Numbered from the stretch's first letter, positions 8,637-17,460 are shown. The stretch: 64,000 nucleotides of DNA from Streptomyces sp. SID8352 (GCF_009862265.1 NZ_WWGX01000095.1:1-64000), one strand, 5' to 3'. Notes: generated by a model not told the origin, from the letters alone. Numbers and translations: made by a program.

Positions 8637-9053
8637 ACGGTTTCCTTCCAGCGACGCCCGCTCCGGTGACCCTCGCGGACGCGTTCGTGCCCCTGGCACT
8701 GGCCTCCCCCACTCTGGTCACGGGAGGCGCGGGCCCGGTGGACAACTCCCCGACGGGGAGCGCCGCGTGATGCCCGGGCGGCATACGACGCTGCTATGGA
8801 GTTGGACGGTGCTGCGGTGGTGCCGTGTCTCCCGCCGTCCGAGGACCGGGGAGGCGCCCCTGGGGGCGAAGGGTGTCGTATGCGGGGCCTGACAGGAATG
8901 AGACTCTGCCGCAACCCGCGCGGCGAGGCAATTCCGTGTTGCGTGGGAAAGCTCACATCCCGTTCGGCCCAGTGCGTTCGACGGAAACCCGGCGCAAGGC
9001 GGCGCCGCCCGGATAGGGTCTTCGCCTTTCCGGACGGCGCCCCGGTTCGGTGA
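8637..9053 (-). other. Long leader/promoter region of the SLT gene
   Basis: A stretch of about 415 bases without a gene between the SLT start and the phoH terminator. Streptomyces cell-wall hydrolase genes often carry c-di-AMP (ydaO) riboswitches in leaders this long. I searched both strands for the ydaO core and did not find it. AT-richer patches near 8890-8970 are the likeliest promoter area. Nothing else supportable was seen. Confidence 0.4.
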
Positions 9054-9072
9054 CCGGCCCGTGACGGGCCGG
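9054..9072 (-). terminator. Terminator of the phoH-like gene
   Basis: The 8-bp stem CCGGCCCG/CGGGCCGG with a TGA loop lies 25 bases after the stop of the minus-strand PIN-PhoH gene. Confidence 0.7.
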
Positions 9073-9096
9073 AGTCCACGAACCCCTCCGTACCCG

Positions 9097-10419
9097 TCAG
9101 ATGTGGGTGTCCTCCAGCATTTCCGTCACCAGTGCGGCGATCTGGGACCTTTCGGACCGGGTCAGGGTCACATGGGCGAAGAGCGGATGCCCCTTCAGCT
9201 TCTCCACGACGGCGACCACACCGTCGTAGCGCCCGACCCGGAGGTTGTCCCGCTGCGCCACGTCGTGGGTGAGGACCACCCGGGAGTTGGCGCCGATCCG
9301 GGAGAGCACCGTCAGCAGCACGTTGCGTTCGAGGGACTGGGCCTCGTCGACGATGACGAACGCGTCGTGCAGGGAACGGCCGCGGATGTGGGTGAGCGGC
9401 AGTACCTCCAGCATCCCGCGGGCGGTGACCTCCTCGATGACCTCGCGGCTGGTGACCGCGGACAGGGTGTCGAAGACCGCCTGCGCCCAGGGGCTCATCT
9501 TCTCCGCCTCGGAGCCCGGCAGATAGCCCAGCTCCTGCCCGCCCACCGCGTACAGCGGGCGGAAGACCATCACCTTGCGGTGCTGCCGGCGCTCCAGCAC
9601 GGCCTCCAGCCCGGCGCACAGGGCCAGCGCGGACTTGCCGGTTCCGGCCCGGCCGCCCAGGGAGACGATCCCGACGTCCGGGTCGAGCAGCAGGTCGAGG
9701 GCGATCCGCTGCTCGGCGCTGCGCCCCTTGATCCCGAACGCGTCCCGGTCGCCGCGCACCAGCCGCACTCCGCCGTCGGGCGTGACCCGGCCGAGGGCCT
9801 TGCCGCGCTCCGACTGGATGGTCAGCCCGGTGTGCACGGGCAGCCCGGCCGCCTCGGGGACGAAGACGTGGCCCTCCTCGAAGAGGATGTCCACCTGCTC
9901 GCCGGGCAGCGTCAGCTCGGACATGCCCGTCCAGCCGGAGGAGTCCGTGATGGCCAGCTCGGCGCGGTACTCCTCGGCGAGGAGGCCGACGGAGGACGCC
10001 TTGATCCTGAGCGGGAGGTCCTTCGACACGACGGTGACGTCGAACCCCTCGGCCTGGAGGTTGCGGGCGACCGCGAGGATGCGGGAGTCGTTGTCCCCCA
10101 GGCGGTAGCCGCTGGGCAGCACACCGGGGTCCGAGTGGTTCAGCTCGACCCGCAGGGTGCCGCCGAGGTCCCCGATGGGGATGGGGGCGTCGAGGCGGCC
10201 GTGCCGGACGCGGAACTCGTCGAGCAGGCGGAGCGCCTGCCGGGCGAAGTAGCCGAGCTCGGGATGGTGCCGTTTGGCCTCCAGCTCCGTCACCACGACG
10301 ATGGGGAGCACGACCTCGTGCTCGTCGAAGCGGCTCAGGGCGTTGGGGTCGGCCAGCAGGACGCTGGTGTCGAGAACATAGGTGCGCCGATCTGGCATGT
10401 GGCGCTTCGCGCTGGTCAC
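9097..10419 (-). CDS. PIN-PhoH family ATPase/putative RNA-processing protein
   Basis: A 440-aa protein. An N-terminal PIN nuclease domain starts at [12 protein letters not shown], with acidic residues in [11 protein letters not shown] and [10 protein letters not shown]. The C-terminal PhoH ATPase has Walker [13 protein letters not shown] and Walker [14 protein letters not shown]-PhoH (PhoH2) proteins are linked to RNA unwinding and cleavage. The GTG at 10419 gives the N-terminal VTSAKRH extension usual in streptomycetes. The ATG at 10398 is the alternative, and neither has a strong Shine-Dalgarno. It is monocistronic between two terminators. Confidence 0.92.
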   Translation of the reverse strand: MTSAKRHMPDRRTYVLDTSVLLADPNALSRFDEHEVVLPIVVVTELEAKRHHPELGYFARQALRLLDEFRVRHGRLDAPIPIGDLGGTLRVELNHSDPGVLPSGYRLGDNDSRILAVARNLQAEGFDVTVVSKDLPLRIKASSVGLLAEEYRAELAITDSSGWTGMSELTLPGEQVDILFEEGHVFVPEAAGLPVHTGLTIQSERGKALGRVTPDGGVRLVRGDRDAFGIKGRSAEQRIALDLLLDPDVGIVSLGGRAGTGKSALALCAGLEAVLERRQHRKVMVFRPLYAVGGQELGYLPGSEAEKMSPWAQAVFDTLSAVTSREVIEEVTARGMLEVLPLTHIRGRSLHDAFVIVDEAQSLERNVLLTVLSRIGANSRVVLTHDVAQRDNLRVGRYDGVVAVVEKLKGHPLFAHVTLTRSERSQIAALVTEMLEDTHI

Positions 10420-11738
10420 CACGGAAGGACGTACCCCCTCGGAAGAGGTCGGGGAGCGACGGAGTGGACGCTGGGCCGGGATGACCGGAACGAGTCGACC
10501 GGTCGGCGGCCGCGATGCACCGGCGCGGGCCGAGGACCGGCCCTCCGCGTCTTCTTCCGTGCCGTGACCGCACGGTCGGGCTGATGCAAAGGGCCTCCCG
10601 GGCGGACGGCTCCGCGCCGCCCGCTGAGGATCCGACACCCGTGGTTCGGGCGTCGACCTGCTTGGCTTATTCCCTGTAACGACCGCCGCCATGCCACGGG
10701 GGGGGAGGGCGCACCGGTGAACTCCTGGTTACGGAGGCGGCGTCGGAGAAGGACGCGGGGGCGCGGGGCGGTGGGGCGGGGCGGGGGTGGCCGGGGGGAG
10801 GGGGTGGCGCGGTGGCCGGAATCGAGGGGGCGGTCCTTGCGGAGCGGCGGTCCTGCGGGCCCTGGGGAGCGGGCGCGCGGGGGCCTGTCCAGGGGAGGGC
10901 GGCTGCCGGGGGGCGACGCCGGGGCTCGTGGCCGGGTGCGGGGCGGGGCACGGGGGCACGGGCGGGCGGGAGCGGGCGGCCCCCCGGGGCGGGCGAGGGC
11001 CGGTGTGCGCCGGGGCATGAAAAAACGGGCCGGTCCGTGGGGGGGGATACGGACCGGCCCGAGGGGGGGTTTCCACCATAACCCTTCGTAAGTGCCGTCG
11101 CGCGCATCGACGTGCCCCACTACTCTCCGGAGCCGTCCGGCGACACCGGGAGCGGTCCGGAGTCCCTCGTTCCCCCGCACGTCACAGCGGTGGCGGGGCG
11201 GATTCCGGGGGCGGGGCGGCCGAACGGGCGATCTGCGGCCCGGGGCGTGTCGGCGGCCGACGGGGGGTGCCCCCGCCGACGCCCGGCCGGGGTGCGCCCC
11301 CGCATGCGCGGGGCGTCGGCCCGCGGCCGCGCGGTCCCGCCTCCGCGTCGTCCGACCGGGTGATCCCCCATATGGCCGAAGGTTGACCGGGCACCGCGCA
11401 GCCCCCTCCACCGCGCGGTACCCGCCCGCGCAGCTTTGCTGGCGCGAATTACCTTGGTCCGAACTTACGCGACCGGGTCGCCCGCACGCGACCCGTACCG
11501 CCCATCACGCCATAACGATGTGGAGAACCGGAGGGGGAATCACCTCCAGAACGGGGCAATCCGGGCGTCCGGTGGTCCGGGAACGGCTCCCGGGGACGGA
11601 TTCACGCCCTTCTCCCCGTGACGCCCCTCCCCGGGGCGGGGTTCGCGCCCCACCCGGGGCCGTCCGCGCACGGGGGTGGGGTCCTTCCTCGCGGGATACG
11701 TTCCCGGTGGGACGGTCGTCTAGGGGAAGGGGCCCGGC
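10420..11738. other. 1.3-kb region without a supportable gene
   Basis: Open frames on both strands are low-complexity Gly/Arg/Pro translations typical of GC-rich non-coding DNA, without codon bias or ribosome sites. The stretch 10690-11020 is extremely G-rich on the plus strand. It contains a strong minus-strand terminator at 11026-11061, followed upstream by 700 bases of moderate composition with no recognisable gene. An unannotated RNA or a decayed gene ending at that terminator is possible. Confidence 0.5.
11026..11061 (-). terminator. Strong intrinsic terminator with T-tract, minus strand
   Basis: The 13-bp perfect stem CGGGCCGGTCCGT/ACGGACCGGCCCG is followed on the minus strand by TTTTTT (plus-strand AAAAAA at 11020-11025). 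This is one of the few terminators here with a real U-tract, yet no minus-strand gene ends nearby. Confidence 0.8.
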
Positions 11739-12188
11739 GTGGGCCGACGTTGGCGCGACGGGACGGGGACGCTGGTGGTGACCGGCGGGGACGGCGGGGC
11801 GGACGCCGGGGACACCGGGGTCGGATGTGGTGGGGTCGGCGGGGGCGGTGGGGTCGGCGGCGGTGGAAGCGGCGGGGGTGTGCGGGTGCCGTTGGAGGTG
11901 GCCGCCTCGTACCGGGCCCGGACCAGGGGCCTGTTGGGGAGGGACTCGCTGGAGGGGGCGATGCTGCTGACGCCCGCCGGAGGGGTGCACACCTTCCGGA
12001 TGCGGATGCCCATCGACGTCGCCTTCCTGGACCGGCGGATGCGGGTCCTCGCCGTGGTCACCATGCGGCCCGGCCGGATGGGGCTGCCCCGGCTCCGGGC
12101 ACGTCATGTGCTGGAGGCCGAGGCCGGGGCGATGTCTCGGTGGGGGGTACGGAAGGGGGTGCGGGTGGCGGTCGAGGCGGACCGGTGA
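11739..12188 (+). CDS. DUF192 family protein
   Basis: A 149-aa protein. The first 48 residues are a glycine-rich, low-complexity leader (GGGGGVGGGG and similar). From about residue 49 it is a DUF192 domain with the hallmark blocks RGLLGR, LLTPAGGVHTFRMRMPIDVAF, RPGRMGLPRLRARHVLEAEAG and WG. The GTG at 11739 follows GGGGAAGGGG with good spacing. DUF192 proteins are small beta-barrels of unknown biochemical function, often secreted. It sits directly beside the Tad pilus locus but on the opposite strand, so a link to it is only positional. Confidence 0.85.
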   Translation: MGRRWRDGTGTLVVTGGDGGADAGDTGVGCGGVGGGGGVGGGGSGGGVRVPLEVAASYRARTRGLLGRDSLEGAMLLTPAGGVHTFRMRMPIDVAFLDRRMRVLAVVTMRPGRMGLPRLRARHVLEAEAGAMSRWGVRKGVRVAVEADR

Positions 12189-12250
12189 CGTCCGGCGCGG
12201 GCCGCCGCGCTCGGGGCGGGCCGCCGGAGCGGTCGATCGGCGTGCGCGGT

Positions 12251-12301
12251 CGGTCAGCGTGAGCGGGCAGTCGGCGTGAGCGGGCGGTCAGCGTGAGCGG
12301 G
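12251..12301. repeat. Three tandem 17-bp repeats at the 3' end of the OmpA-domain gene
   Basis: The 17-mer CGGTCAGCGTGAGCGGG occurs at 12251-12267 and 12285-12301, with a two-mismatch copy between them. The last copy covers the stop codon of the OmpA-domain gene, so the array looks like duplication of that gene's tail into the intergenic space. Confidence 0.85.
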
Positions 12302-12914
12302 GGAAGGAGACCTCCACGCGGCGGTTCTTCTTGCGGCCTGCCTCGGTCGAGTTGTCCGCGATGGGGTACTGCTCGCCGTAGCCGCGGACCTCGTAGGTGA
12401 CACCGGCGTTGTCGAGCACCTGGGCCAGGACCTCCTGGACGGCGTTGGCGCGCCGCCTGGAGAGGACGTCGCCGTGGGCGGCGGAGCCGAGGTCGTCGGT
12501 GAAGCCGAAGACACGGACCTTGGTCGCGTTCTGCGTCCGGATCTCCTCGGCGATGCCCCGGATGCGGGACCGCGACTCGGCGCCGAGGGTCGCGCTGTCC
12601 TTGCCGAACAGCACCTCGGCCTGGAGGGCGAGGGTCACCTGGGTGTTGGTGTCCTCACGGCGTTCGTCACCGCTCTGCTCCTCCACGACGGACTTGATGT
12701 CCAGCACCTTCGCCCGTGCGAGCGTGGCCCCCTCGGAGAGTTTCAGGTCCGGGTCGTTGGGGTCGACGTCCACGGGGGCGGAGGGCGAGGCCACGGCGCC
12801 GGGAGGCACGTCGGGGTCGTCGTCGGCCTGCGCCGCGGTGGCGCCGACGAGGTGGGCGGCGAGCAGCAGACCGGCGGCGGCGAGGACCGGGGTGATGCGG
12901 CGGGCTCTGGTCAT
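12288..12914 (-). CDS. Secreted OmpA-domain protein at the end of the Tad locus
   Basis: A 208-aa protein. The signal peptide covers about residues 1-31 (VLAAAGLLLAAHLVGATAAQA) and is followed by an acidic, proline-rich linker. The OmpA/MotB peptidoglycan-binding domain fills about residues 95-205, with FGKDSATL, a FTDDLGSAAHGDVLSRRRANAV block replacing the usual GHTD, and a C-terminal KKNRRVEV. I chose the ATG at 12914 because GAGG precedes it; the GTG at 12926 overlaps the upstream stop but has no ribosome site. Its place after the pilins suggests it anchors the Tad apparatus or its secreted proteins to peptidoglycan. Confidence 0.88.
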   Translation of the reverse strand: MTRARRITPVLAAAGLLLAAHLVGATAAQADDDPDVPPGAVASPSAPVDVDPNDPDLKLSEGATLARAKVLDIKSVVEEQSGDERREDTNTQVTLALQAEVLFGKDSATLGAESRSRIRGIAEEIRTQNATKVRVFGFTDDLGSAAHGDVLSRRRANAVQEVLAQVLDNAGVTYEVRGYGEQYPIADNSTEAGRKKNRRVEVSFPRSR

Positions 12915-12922
12915 GGGGAGCC

Positions 12923-13504
12923 TCACCCGGAGATCTCGATGCCGGCGGCCGAGAACATGGGAAGTTGGAACGTCACCTCGGTCGTGCCCGCGGGCGGGGC
13001 GGGGAACTGCATGAAGACGGGGAGGGTCTCACCGGCCTTCAGCGGCGGAAACTTGGTCGTGGCGAGCGGGCGGCCCTCGGTGTCCCGGAGTACGTAGTAG
13101 CGCTTCTTCCCGCGGGAATCCACCAGTGTGGCTCCGCCCAGCGACTTCCCGTTGCGGACGATCTCGGTCTCGTTGCCGCTCACCTGGGCGGGAACGTTGA
13201 CAGTACTCGCGCCGTCGTTCTTGAGTTCACCGCTCACCGTGACGAATCCGCCCGCGTCACGCTGCGCACCGGTGATTCTCATCATGAGACCGCTGGGTCC
13301 TCTCAGCTCGGCCAGCGTCTCCTCCGCCGTGCCCTCCTGGGCGCTCACCCCCGGACCGGCGTCCCGGGGCGGCGCCGACGTGGCTCTCGGCTTCTGGTCG
13401 TCGCCACCCCCGCCTCCGCAGCCGGCAGCACCGAGGGCCAGCCCGATCGAAACAGCCAGGGCCACCCATCCTCTGCGGGCCCCGGTGCTGAACCGCATGC
13501 TCAT
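12923..13504 (-). CDS. Putative lipoprotein of the Tad locus
   Basis: A 193-aa exported protein with a type II signal peptide: a basic start, a hydrophobic core, and lipobox LGAAGC with the cysteine near residue 29. A Gly/Asp linker follows, then a domain of about 120 residues predicted to be beta-rich (TVSGELKNDGASTVNVPAQV). No family is recognised; the pattern fits a DUF4352-like or immunoglobulin-like fold only loosely. GAAGGAAGC precedes the ATG at 13504. It sits between the TadG-like and OmpA-domain genes and is probably a membrane-anchored accessory of the pilus. Confidence 0.8.
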   Translation of the reverse strand: MSMRFSTGARRGWVALAVSIGLALGAAGCGGGGGDDQKPRATSAPPRDAGPGVSAQEGTAEETLAELRGPSGLMMRITGAQRDAGGFVTVSGELKNDGASTVNVPAQVSGNETEIVRNGKSLGGATLVDSRGKKRYYVLRDTEGRPLATTKFPPLKAGETLPVFMQFPAPPAGTTEVTFQLPMFSAAGIEISG

Positions 13505-13536
13505 GATTCCGCTTCCTTCGTCTTCGTCGTTCGTTG

Positions 13537-14193
13537 TCAGTCGGCCAGATGGACGTCGAAAAGATCCTGGGGCTCGGGCAGGTCCGACACGTCGTCCGGA
13601 TCGAGGTCCCAGCGCTTCCCGTCACAGAGGAGGCTGGGCAGCTCGACGTCCTCCGCGTCGTCGGCATCCTCGGCGTCCTCATCGGCGTCGGCATCCCCGG
13701 CGTCCTCATCGGCGTCGGCATCCTCCGGAGGCATCGTGAAGGAGCAGCGGAATTCGATCACCGCGGTGGCCCGCTCCGTGGCCCGCCGCCCCTCCGTGCC
13801 CGGCACGACGGTGTCCCCCACGGTCCCGTTCGTCGTGGCCTCGACCCGGTAGGCGAGCGGCCCGTGCGGAGCGCACCGGACACTCGCGTCGTTGCGCGCG
13901 GCCAACTGCTCCGCCCGCCAACAGGCGTTGCCCACGGGAACCCTGCCGTCGAAGATGTCCTGCCACTGGTCCGGGGCGCGGAGATCCCGCAGCCACTGGC
14001 CCGTGAGCCTGTCCCGTGTCTCCAGAGCCGCCGCGAGCGCCGCGGCGTCCGCGGCGGTCTGCGCCTCGCTGCGTTTGGCTGCTGCCTGGCCGACCGCGAA
14101 GTACACGAGCGCGAGAAAGAGCAGGCCCCCCACCACGGTGATGTATACGGGGAGGGCCTGCCCGGCGTCGTTGTGCCGACGGGCGGGGATCAG
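13537..14193 (-). CDS. TadG/TadE-like protein with acidic tail, unusual start
   Basis: About 218 aa. An N-terminal stretch DAGQALPVYITVVGGLLFLA is the single membrane helix and secretion-type signal of Tad minor pseudopilins. A helical region AAAKRSEAQTAADAAALAAA follows, and about residues 165-195 are an Asp/Glu/Ala repeat. No ATG, GTG or TTG exists in frame before the membrane helix that does not run deep into the flp gene. The best candidate is a CTG at 14193 overlapping the flp TGA (CTGA), implying coupled initiation. The protein identity is firm; the start is not. Confidence 0.75.
   Translation of the reverse strand: MIPARRHNDAGQALPVYITVVGGLLFLALVYFAVGQAAAKRSEAQTAADAAALAAALETRDRLTGQWLRDLRAPDQWQDIFDGRVPVGNACWRAEQLAARNDASVRCAPHGPLAYRVEATTNGTVGDTVVPGTEGRRATERATAVIEFRCSFTMPPEDADADEDAGDADADEDAEDADDAEDVELPSLLCDGKRWDLDPDDVSDLPEPQDLFDVHLAD
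13671..13723. repeat. 27-bp in-frame duplication coding the acidic repeat
   Basis: A 26-base segment at 13671-13696 recurs exactly at 13698-13723, a 27-base period equal to nine codons. In the minus-strand gene it encodes repeated Asp/Ala/Glu units. Copy number could vary between strains without breaking the frame. Confidence 0.85.
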
Positions 14194-14387
14194 CCGCCGG
14201 TGACCTCGGTGATCTGGTCCACGATCGCGTTGTAGATCGACTGCCCGATGTCCGTCCCCGTGATGGCCAGGACGATCGCCACCACCACCGCGATGATGCC
14301 CAGGTACTCCACCGCCGTCTGGCCCTTGTCGTCGCGGGCGGCGCGGGTGCGCAGGTACGCGGCGGTGGTGTGGAACCAGTTGCTCAT
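14190..14387 (-). CDS. Flp/Fap-type pilin
   Basis: A 65-aa prepilin. A basic leader is followed by the conserved GQTAVEYLGIIAVVVAIVLA, where the glutamate and tyrosine of the EY pair mark class III Flp pilins and cleavage is expected before the hydrophobic helix. The ATG at 14387 is preceded by AAGGGGAACACC; a longer open frame upstream lacks the leader pattern. This is the predicted major subunit of the Tad pilus encoded by the genes upstream on the same strand. A prepilin peptidase is needed but is not in the window. Confidence 0.92.
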   Translation of the reverse strand: MSNWFHTTAAYLRTRAARDDKGQTAVEYLGIIAVVVAIVLAITGTDIGQSIYNAIVDQITEVTGG

Positions 14388-14488
14388 GGTGTTCCCCTTC
14401 AGGGTGGCCGGTGCCCGCTTCGTCACGGGGAGGGTAGGCCGGGGCGGGGGTGCGGGGTAAGGGTCCCTGGGCCCAACGCCGGGCCCAA

Positions 14489-15385
14489 TCAGCGAGGTTC
14501 ACCGTCGTTCACCCCCCGGCGGGAACGGGCCGGGGCCGTGCCGAGCCAGGTGGCGGCGGCGGCCGAGCGGCTGGCGCAGTGGAGCTTGGCGAAGATGCGG
14601 TTGATGTGGTTCTTGACCGTCTTCTCGCTGATGAAGCACGCGGCGGCGATCTGCTGGTTGCTCATGCCGGCCGCGATGAGGTCCATGATCTCCGCCTCCC
14701 TCGTGCTCAGTTGGAACGCCGCCCTGTCGGGAGCATCAGGGGCCGACTGTCCCACAGGTGGTTGCACTTGCGAAAGACCAGAAGGTGCACTTGACCGAAA
14801 CGTCGGCAGATTGGGCCGTGTTGGTGATTCTTGTGCGTGTGCAGTCGCATCCTCCGAGGAGGGTGCCGGTGTTCCGCGGAGCTGGCTGAGCAGGGCGCCC
14901 GCCGCCGTGGGGGTGAAGCGGGGGCGGCCCCGGGTGACGTCCCGCACCGCCGTCAGCAGTTCCTCGGCCGTGAACTCGCCGTGGACCAGATAGCCGCCCG
15001 CCCCCCGGCGCAGCGCCTCCCGGACGGTCTCCGCCTCCCCGCTGTACGTCAGCATCAGGACGGGGGCGATGCCCACCAGGTACGGCAGTGCGGAGACGCC
15101 GTCCACGTCGGGCATGCGGACGTCCAGCAGGACGACGTCGGGGCGGTGCCGGTGGGCGGCCTCGCACGCCTCGCGGCCGTCGGCGGCCTCGGCGACGACC
15201 GTGAGGCCGGGGCAGCCGGAGAGCAACGCGGTGAGACCGGCGCGGACCACCGGGTTGTCGTCGGCGACGACGACCCTCAGCGGGGCCGCCGGAGCGGGGG
15301 CGGGGAAGGGGTGGCGCGGATTCCCGTCACGGGCCGTGCCGTCGTCGGGGGGCACAGGGGCCTCCTCTCCTGTCGGGTGCGTCAT
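14489..15385 (-). CDS. NarL/LuxR-type response regulator of the Tad locus
   Basis: A 298-aa response regulator. A 35-residue N-terminal tail precedes the receiver domain (about 36-155), with acidic pocket DDN at 42-44, phosphoacceptor Asp88 in LLDVRMPD, and Thr113. The usual conserved lysine is His135 (GYLVHGEFT), an atypical receiver feature. After a linker of about 50 residues comes a GerE/LuxR helix-turn-helix (about 225-285: LSTREAEIMDLIAAGMSNQQ). The ATG overlaps the kinase stop (ATGA), so the two form a two-component pair embedded in the pilus locus and probably control it. Confidence 0.93.
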   Translation of the reverse strand: MTHPTGEEAPVPPDDGTARDGNPRHPFPAPAPAAPLRVVVADDNPVVRAGLTALLSGCPGLTVVAEAADGREACEAAHRHRPDVVLLDVRMPDVDGVSALPYLVGIAPVLMLTYSGEAETVREALRRGAGGYLVHGEFTAEELLTAVRDVTRGRPRFTPTAAGALLSQLRGTPAPSSEDATAHAQESPTRPNLPTFRSSAPSGLSQVQPPVGQSAPDAPDRAAFQLSTREAEIMDLIAAGMSNQQIAAACFISEKTVKNHINRIFAKLHCASRSAAAATWLGTAPARSRRGVNDGEPR

Positions 15386-16989
15386 GGCCGTGCCGGGGGC
15401 GCGGGCGGCGGGGCGGACGGTACGGGCGGCGGGGCGGACACGGGCGGAGCCGGGGGCAGGGCCGCGAGGGGGAGGTCCACCCGGACCTCCGTGCCCCTCG
15501 GGTGCCCGCCCCGGCCGACGCGGATGCGCGCGCCCACCGAGGCCGCCCGCTCGACCATCCCGACCAGGCCGAAGTGGCCGGTCCTGCGCAGTTGTCCGAG
15601 GGTGGTCCCCGGCGGCAGCCCGCGCCCGTCGTCGTGGACGCTGACGCTCACCTGGCCGGCGTCGACCCCGGCGCGGACGACGACGCGGGTGGGACCGGCG
15701 TGGCGGTGGGCGTTCTCCATGGCCTCCGCGGCGATCAGGAGGAGCTGGCGGGCCACCGCCGGGGGCATCGCCGGGAGCGGTGCGGTGCCGAGGGGGCCGC
15801 GGACGACGGGCAGACCGGTGCGGGCGGTGAAGTCGTCGGTCCTGGCTGCCAGTTCAGCCGCCAGGTCGGTGCCGCGGGCGGGGTCCGACTCGTGGCGCAG
15901 GTCGGTGAGGAGTTCGCGGGACTCGGCGGCGGCGCGGCGGGCGCAGCGGGCGACGAGCTCCGCCTGGTGGCGGGCCAGGGCGGGGTCCAGGGGGTCGCGG
16001 GCCGCGGTGGCGGCGAGTCCCTCGGCGGCCAGGGCCACGCCGTGCAGGGTCTTGGCGACCGAGTCGTGCAGTTCCCGGGCCAGCCGGGCGCGTTCGGCGG
16101 CGACCGCCTCGGCGGCGGCGAGCCGGGCCCGTACGGCGGTCAGCGCCTCGGTGGCGGCGCCGAACCGGAGGAGCAGGCCCCGCAGGCTGGAGCCGACCAT
16201 CCCGGCGATGACGCAGAGGCCGGGCAGCAGCAGCGACTCCGCCGGGGAGGGGCGGGGGTCCCGCAGCGCGACCTGGACGAGGAACAGGACCAGGGACTGG
16301 AGCGAGGCGAAGACGGCGGCCCCGCGCCAGCCGTAGACCAGGCCCGCGAGGAGCGGGGTGCAGATCCCGACGTAGGCCAGTGTGCTGCCGGGGCCCGCCG
16401 AGACGAGGAGCAGGGACCCGAAGGCGGTGTCGGCGGCCAGCAGGGGCGGGTGGCGCAGCAGCAGGGGGCCGAAGCGCTCCCAGTCGCGGAAGAGGACGTA
16501 GGAGCCCATGAAGGTGAGGACGACGGCGGCGCCGACCAGGCGGGTGCTCAGCCCCGGGCTCGCGTTGAGCAGGGCGGAGGGGGCCGCGAGGGCGATCATG
16601 GCCAGCCGGAAGCCGAAGACCTGGCGGCACAGCGCTTGAAGGGCGTTGACCTGGAGGGGGATGGCGGGGGCGGCCGGGGCGGGGGCCGCGTCGCCCGCTG
16701 CTGCGGAGGGGCCGGGGTCCCCTTGCCCCACCGGTACGGGGGCCGGGGTCGGCTGCTCCGCCGACGCGAGGTCATGGGATGCCCCGGGCGTCGGAGCGGG
16801 GGCGGGAGGGGGTGCCGTCGGAGCGGGTGAGGGCGCGGGGGGTGCGGCCGGGGCAGGACCGCAGGCCCCGGCCCCCGGGGCCCCGGGGGCCGGGTGGGGG
16901 TCGCGGTGGCGGCGGCGCGGTAAGCGGAGGGGCCGGCGCGGCGGCTCCTGGGCCGTCCGTGGCCGCGCCGGCGGGTTCGTGGTCGCCAT
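15382..16989 (-). CDS. Sensor histidine kinase (HisKA_3 type) of the Tad locus
   Basis: A 535-aa kinase. Residues 1-110 are Pro/Ala-rich and disordered. Five or six membrane helices lie between about 115 and 270. The dimerisation/phosphoacceptor helix is ERARLARELHDSVAKTLHG with His308. The ATPase domain shows NAHRHAG, DDGRGLPPG and GHFGLVGMVERA. There is no extracellular sensor loop of size, so sensing is probably through the membrane segments. The ATG at 16989 has GGAGAGG upstream. It overlaps the response regulator start. NarL-type kinase/regulator pairs are the norm for this architecture. Confidence 0.92.
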   Translation of the reverse strand: MATTNPPARPRTAQEPPRRPLRLPRRRHRDPHPAPGAPGAGACGPAPAAPPAPSPAPTAPPPAPAPTPGASHDLASAEQPTPAPVPVGQGDPGPSAAAGDAAPAPAAPAIPLQVNALQALCRQVFGFRLAMIALAAPSALLNASPGLSTRLVGAAVVLTFMGSYVLFRDWERFGPLLLRHPPLLAADTAFGSLLLVSAGPGSTLAYVGICTPLLAGLVYGWRGAAVFASLQSLVLFLVQVALRDPRPSPAESLLLPGLCVIAGMVGSSLRGLLLRFGAATEALTAVRARLAAAEAVAAERARLARELHDSVAKTLHGVALAAEGLAATAARDPLDPALARHQAELVARCARRAAAESRELLTDLRHESDPARGTDLAAELAARTDDFTARTGLPVVRGPLGTAPLPAMPPAVARQLLLIAAEAMENAHRHAGPTRVVVRAGVDAGQVSVSVHDDGRGLPPGTTLGQLRRTGHFGLVGMVERAASVGARIRVGRGGHPRGTEVRVDLPLAALPPAPPVSAPPPVPSAPPPAPPARP

Positions 16990-17460
16990 CCGTCCGTCCT
17001 CTCCTGCTCCGTCCGTTCCGCTTCGTCCCCCGGTCCCCGGCAGCGCGCCGGTGGTCCCGCTCCCTTCCGGCACGACGCTCCCCCTTCCCTCCGGCACCGG
17101 GCCGGTGGTTCCCGTCCCGGCGCCGCGCCTGCCGTTCCCCGGCGGCCCGCCGAGGTCCCGCCCGGGCCGCCCGTCGCCGGCCCCTCCCGGCACGGGTACC
17201 GGAAGCCGCTCGCCCCGGCACCCGTGCCGGAAGCCGTTCGCCTCCAGCGCCCGGCCGGACGCCGTTCCCGTCCGGCCGCCGGGCCGGACACCCCGCTCAC
17301 CTCCCGAAGCGCTCCCGCTCCCGTCCCGTCCGCCGGGGACCGGCCCCGCACCCCCCGGACCCCTCCCGGGTTCTCCCCACACCCCCGGGTACCCCCACCC
17401 CGGCCCGCCGAAGGCCCCCGCGCCCGTTCCCCCCTTCCTGGGAGGGCCCGCGCTCCCGCT
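16990..17460 (-). other. Gap between tadC and the kinase gene
   Basis: 471 bases of C-rich, low-complexity DNA with no gene. A 10-bp inverted repeat, CCGGCACGGG at 17187-17196 and CCCGTGCCGG at 17221-17230, could terminate or attenuate the tadC transcript, leaving the kinase-regulator pair with its own promoter. Two imperfect copies of a CCGGAAGCCG-containing segment lie around it. Confidence 0.45.

Noticed and set aside
8637-9053. c-di-AMP (ydaO) riboswitch before the SLT gene
   Set aside because: Expected for this gene class, but the conserved core sequences were not found on the minus strand.
10729-11091. Open frames on both strands in the G-rich desert
   Set aside because: Translations are Arg/Gly or Pro/Arg low complexity without ribosome sites or codon bias.
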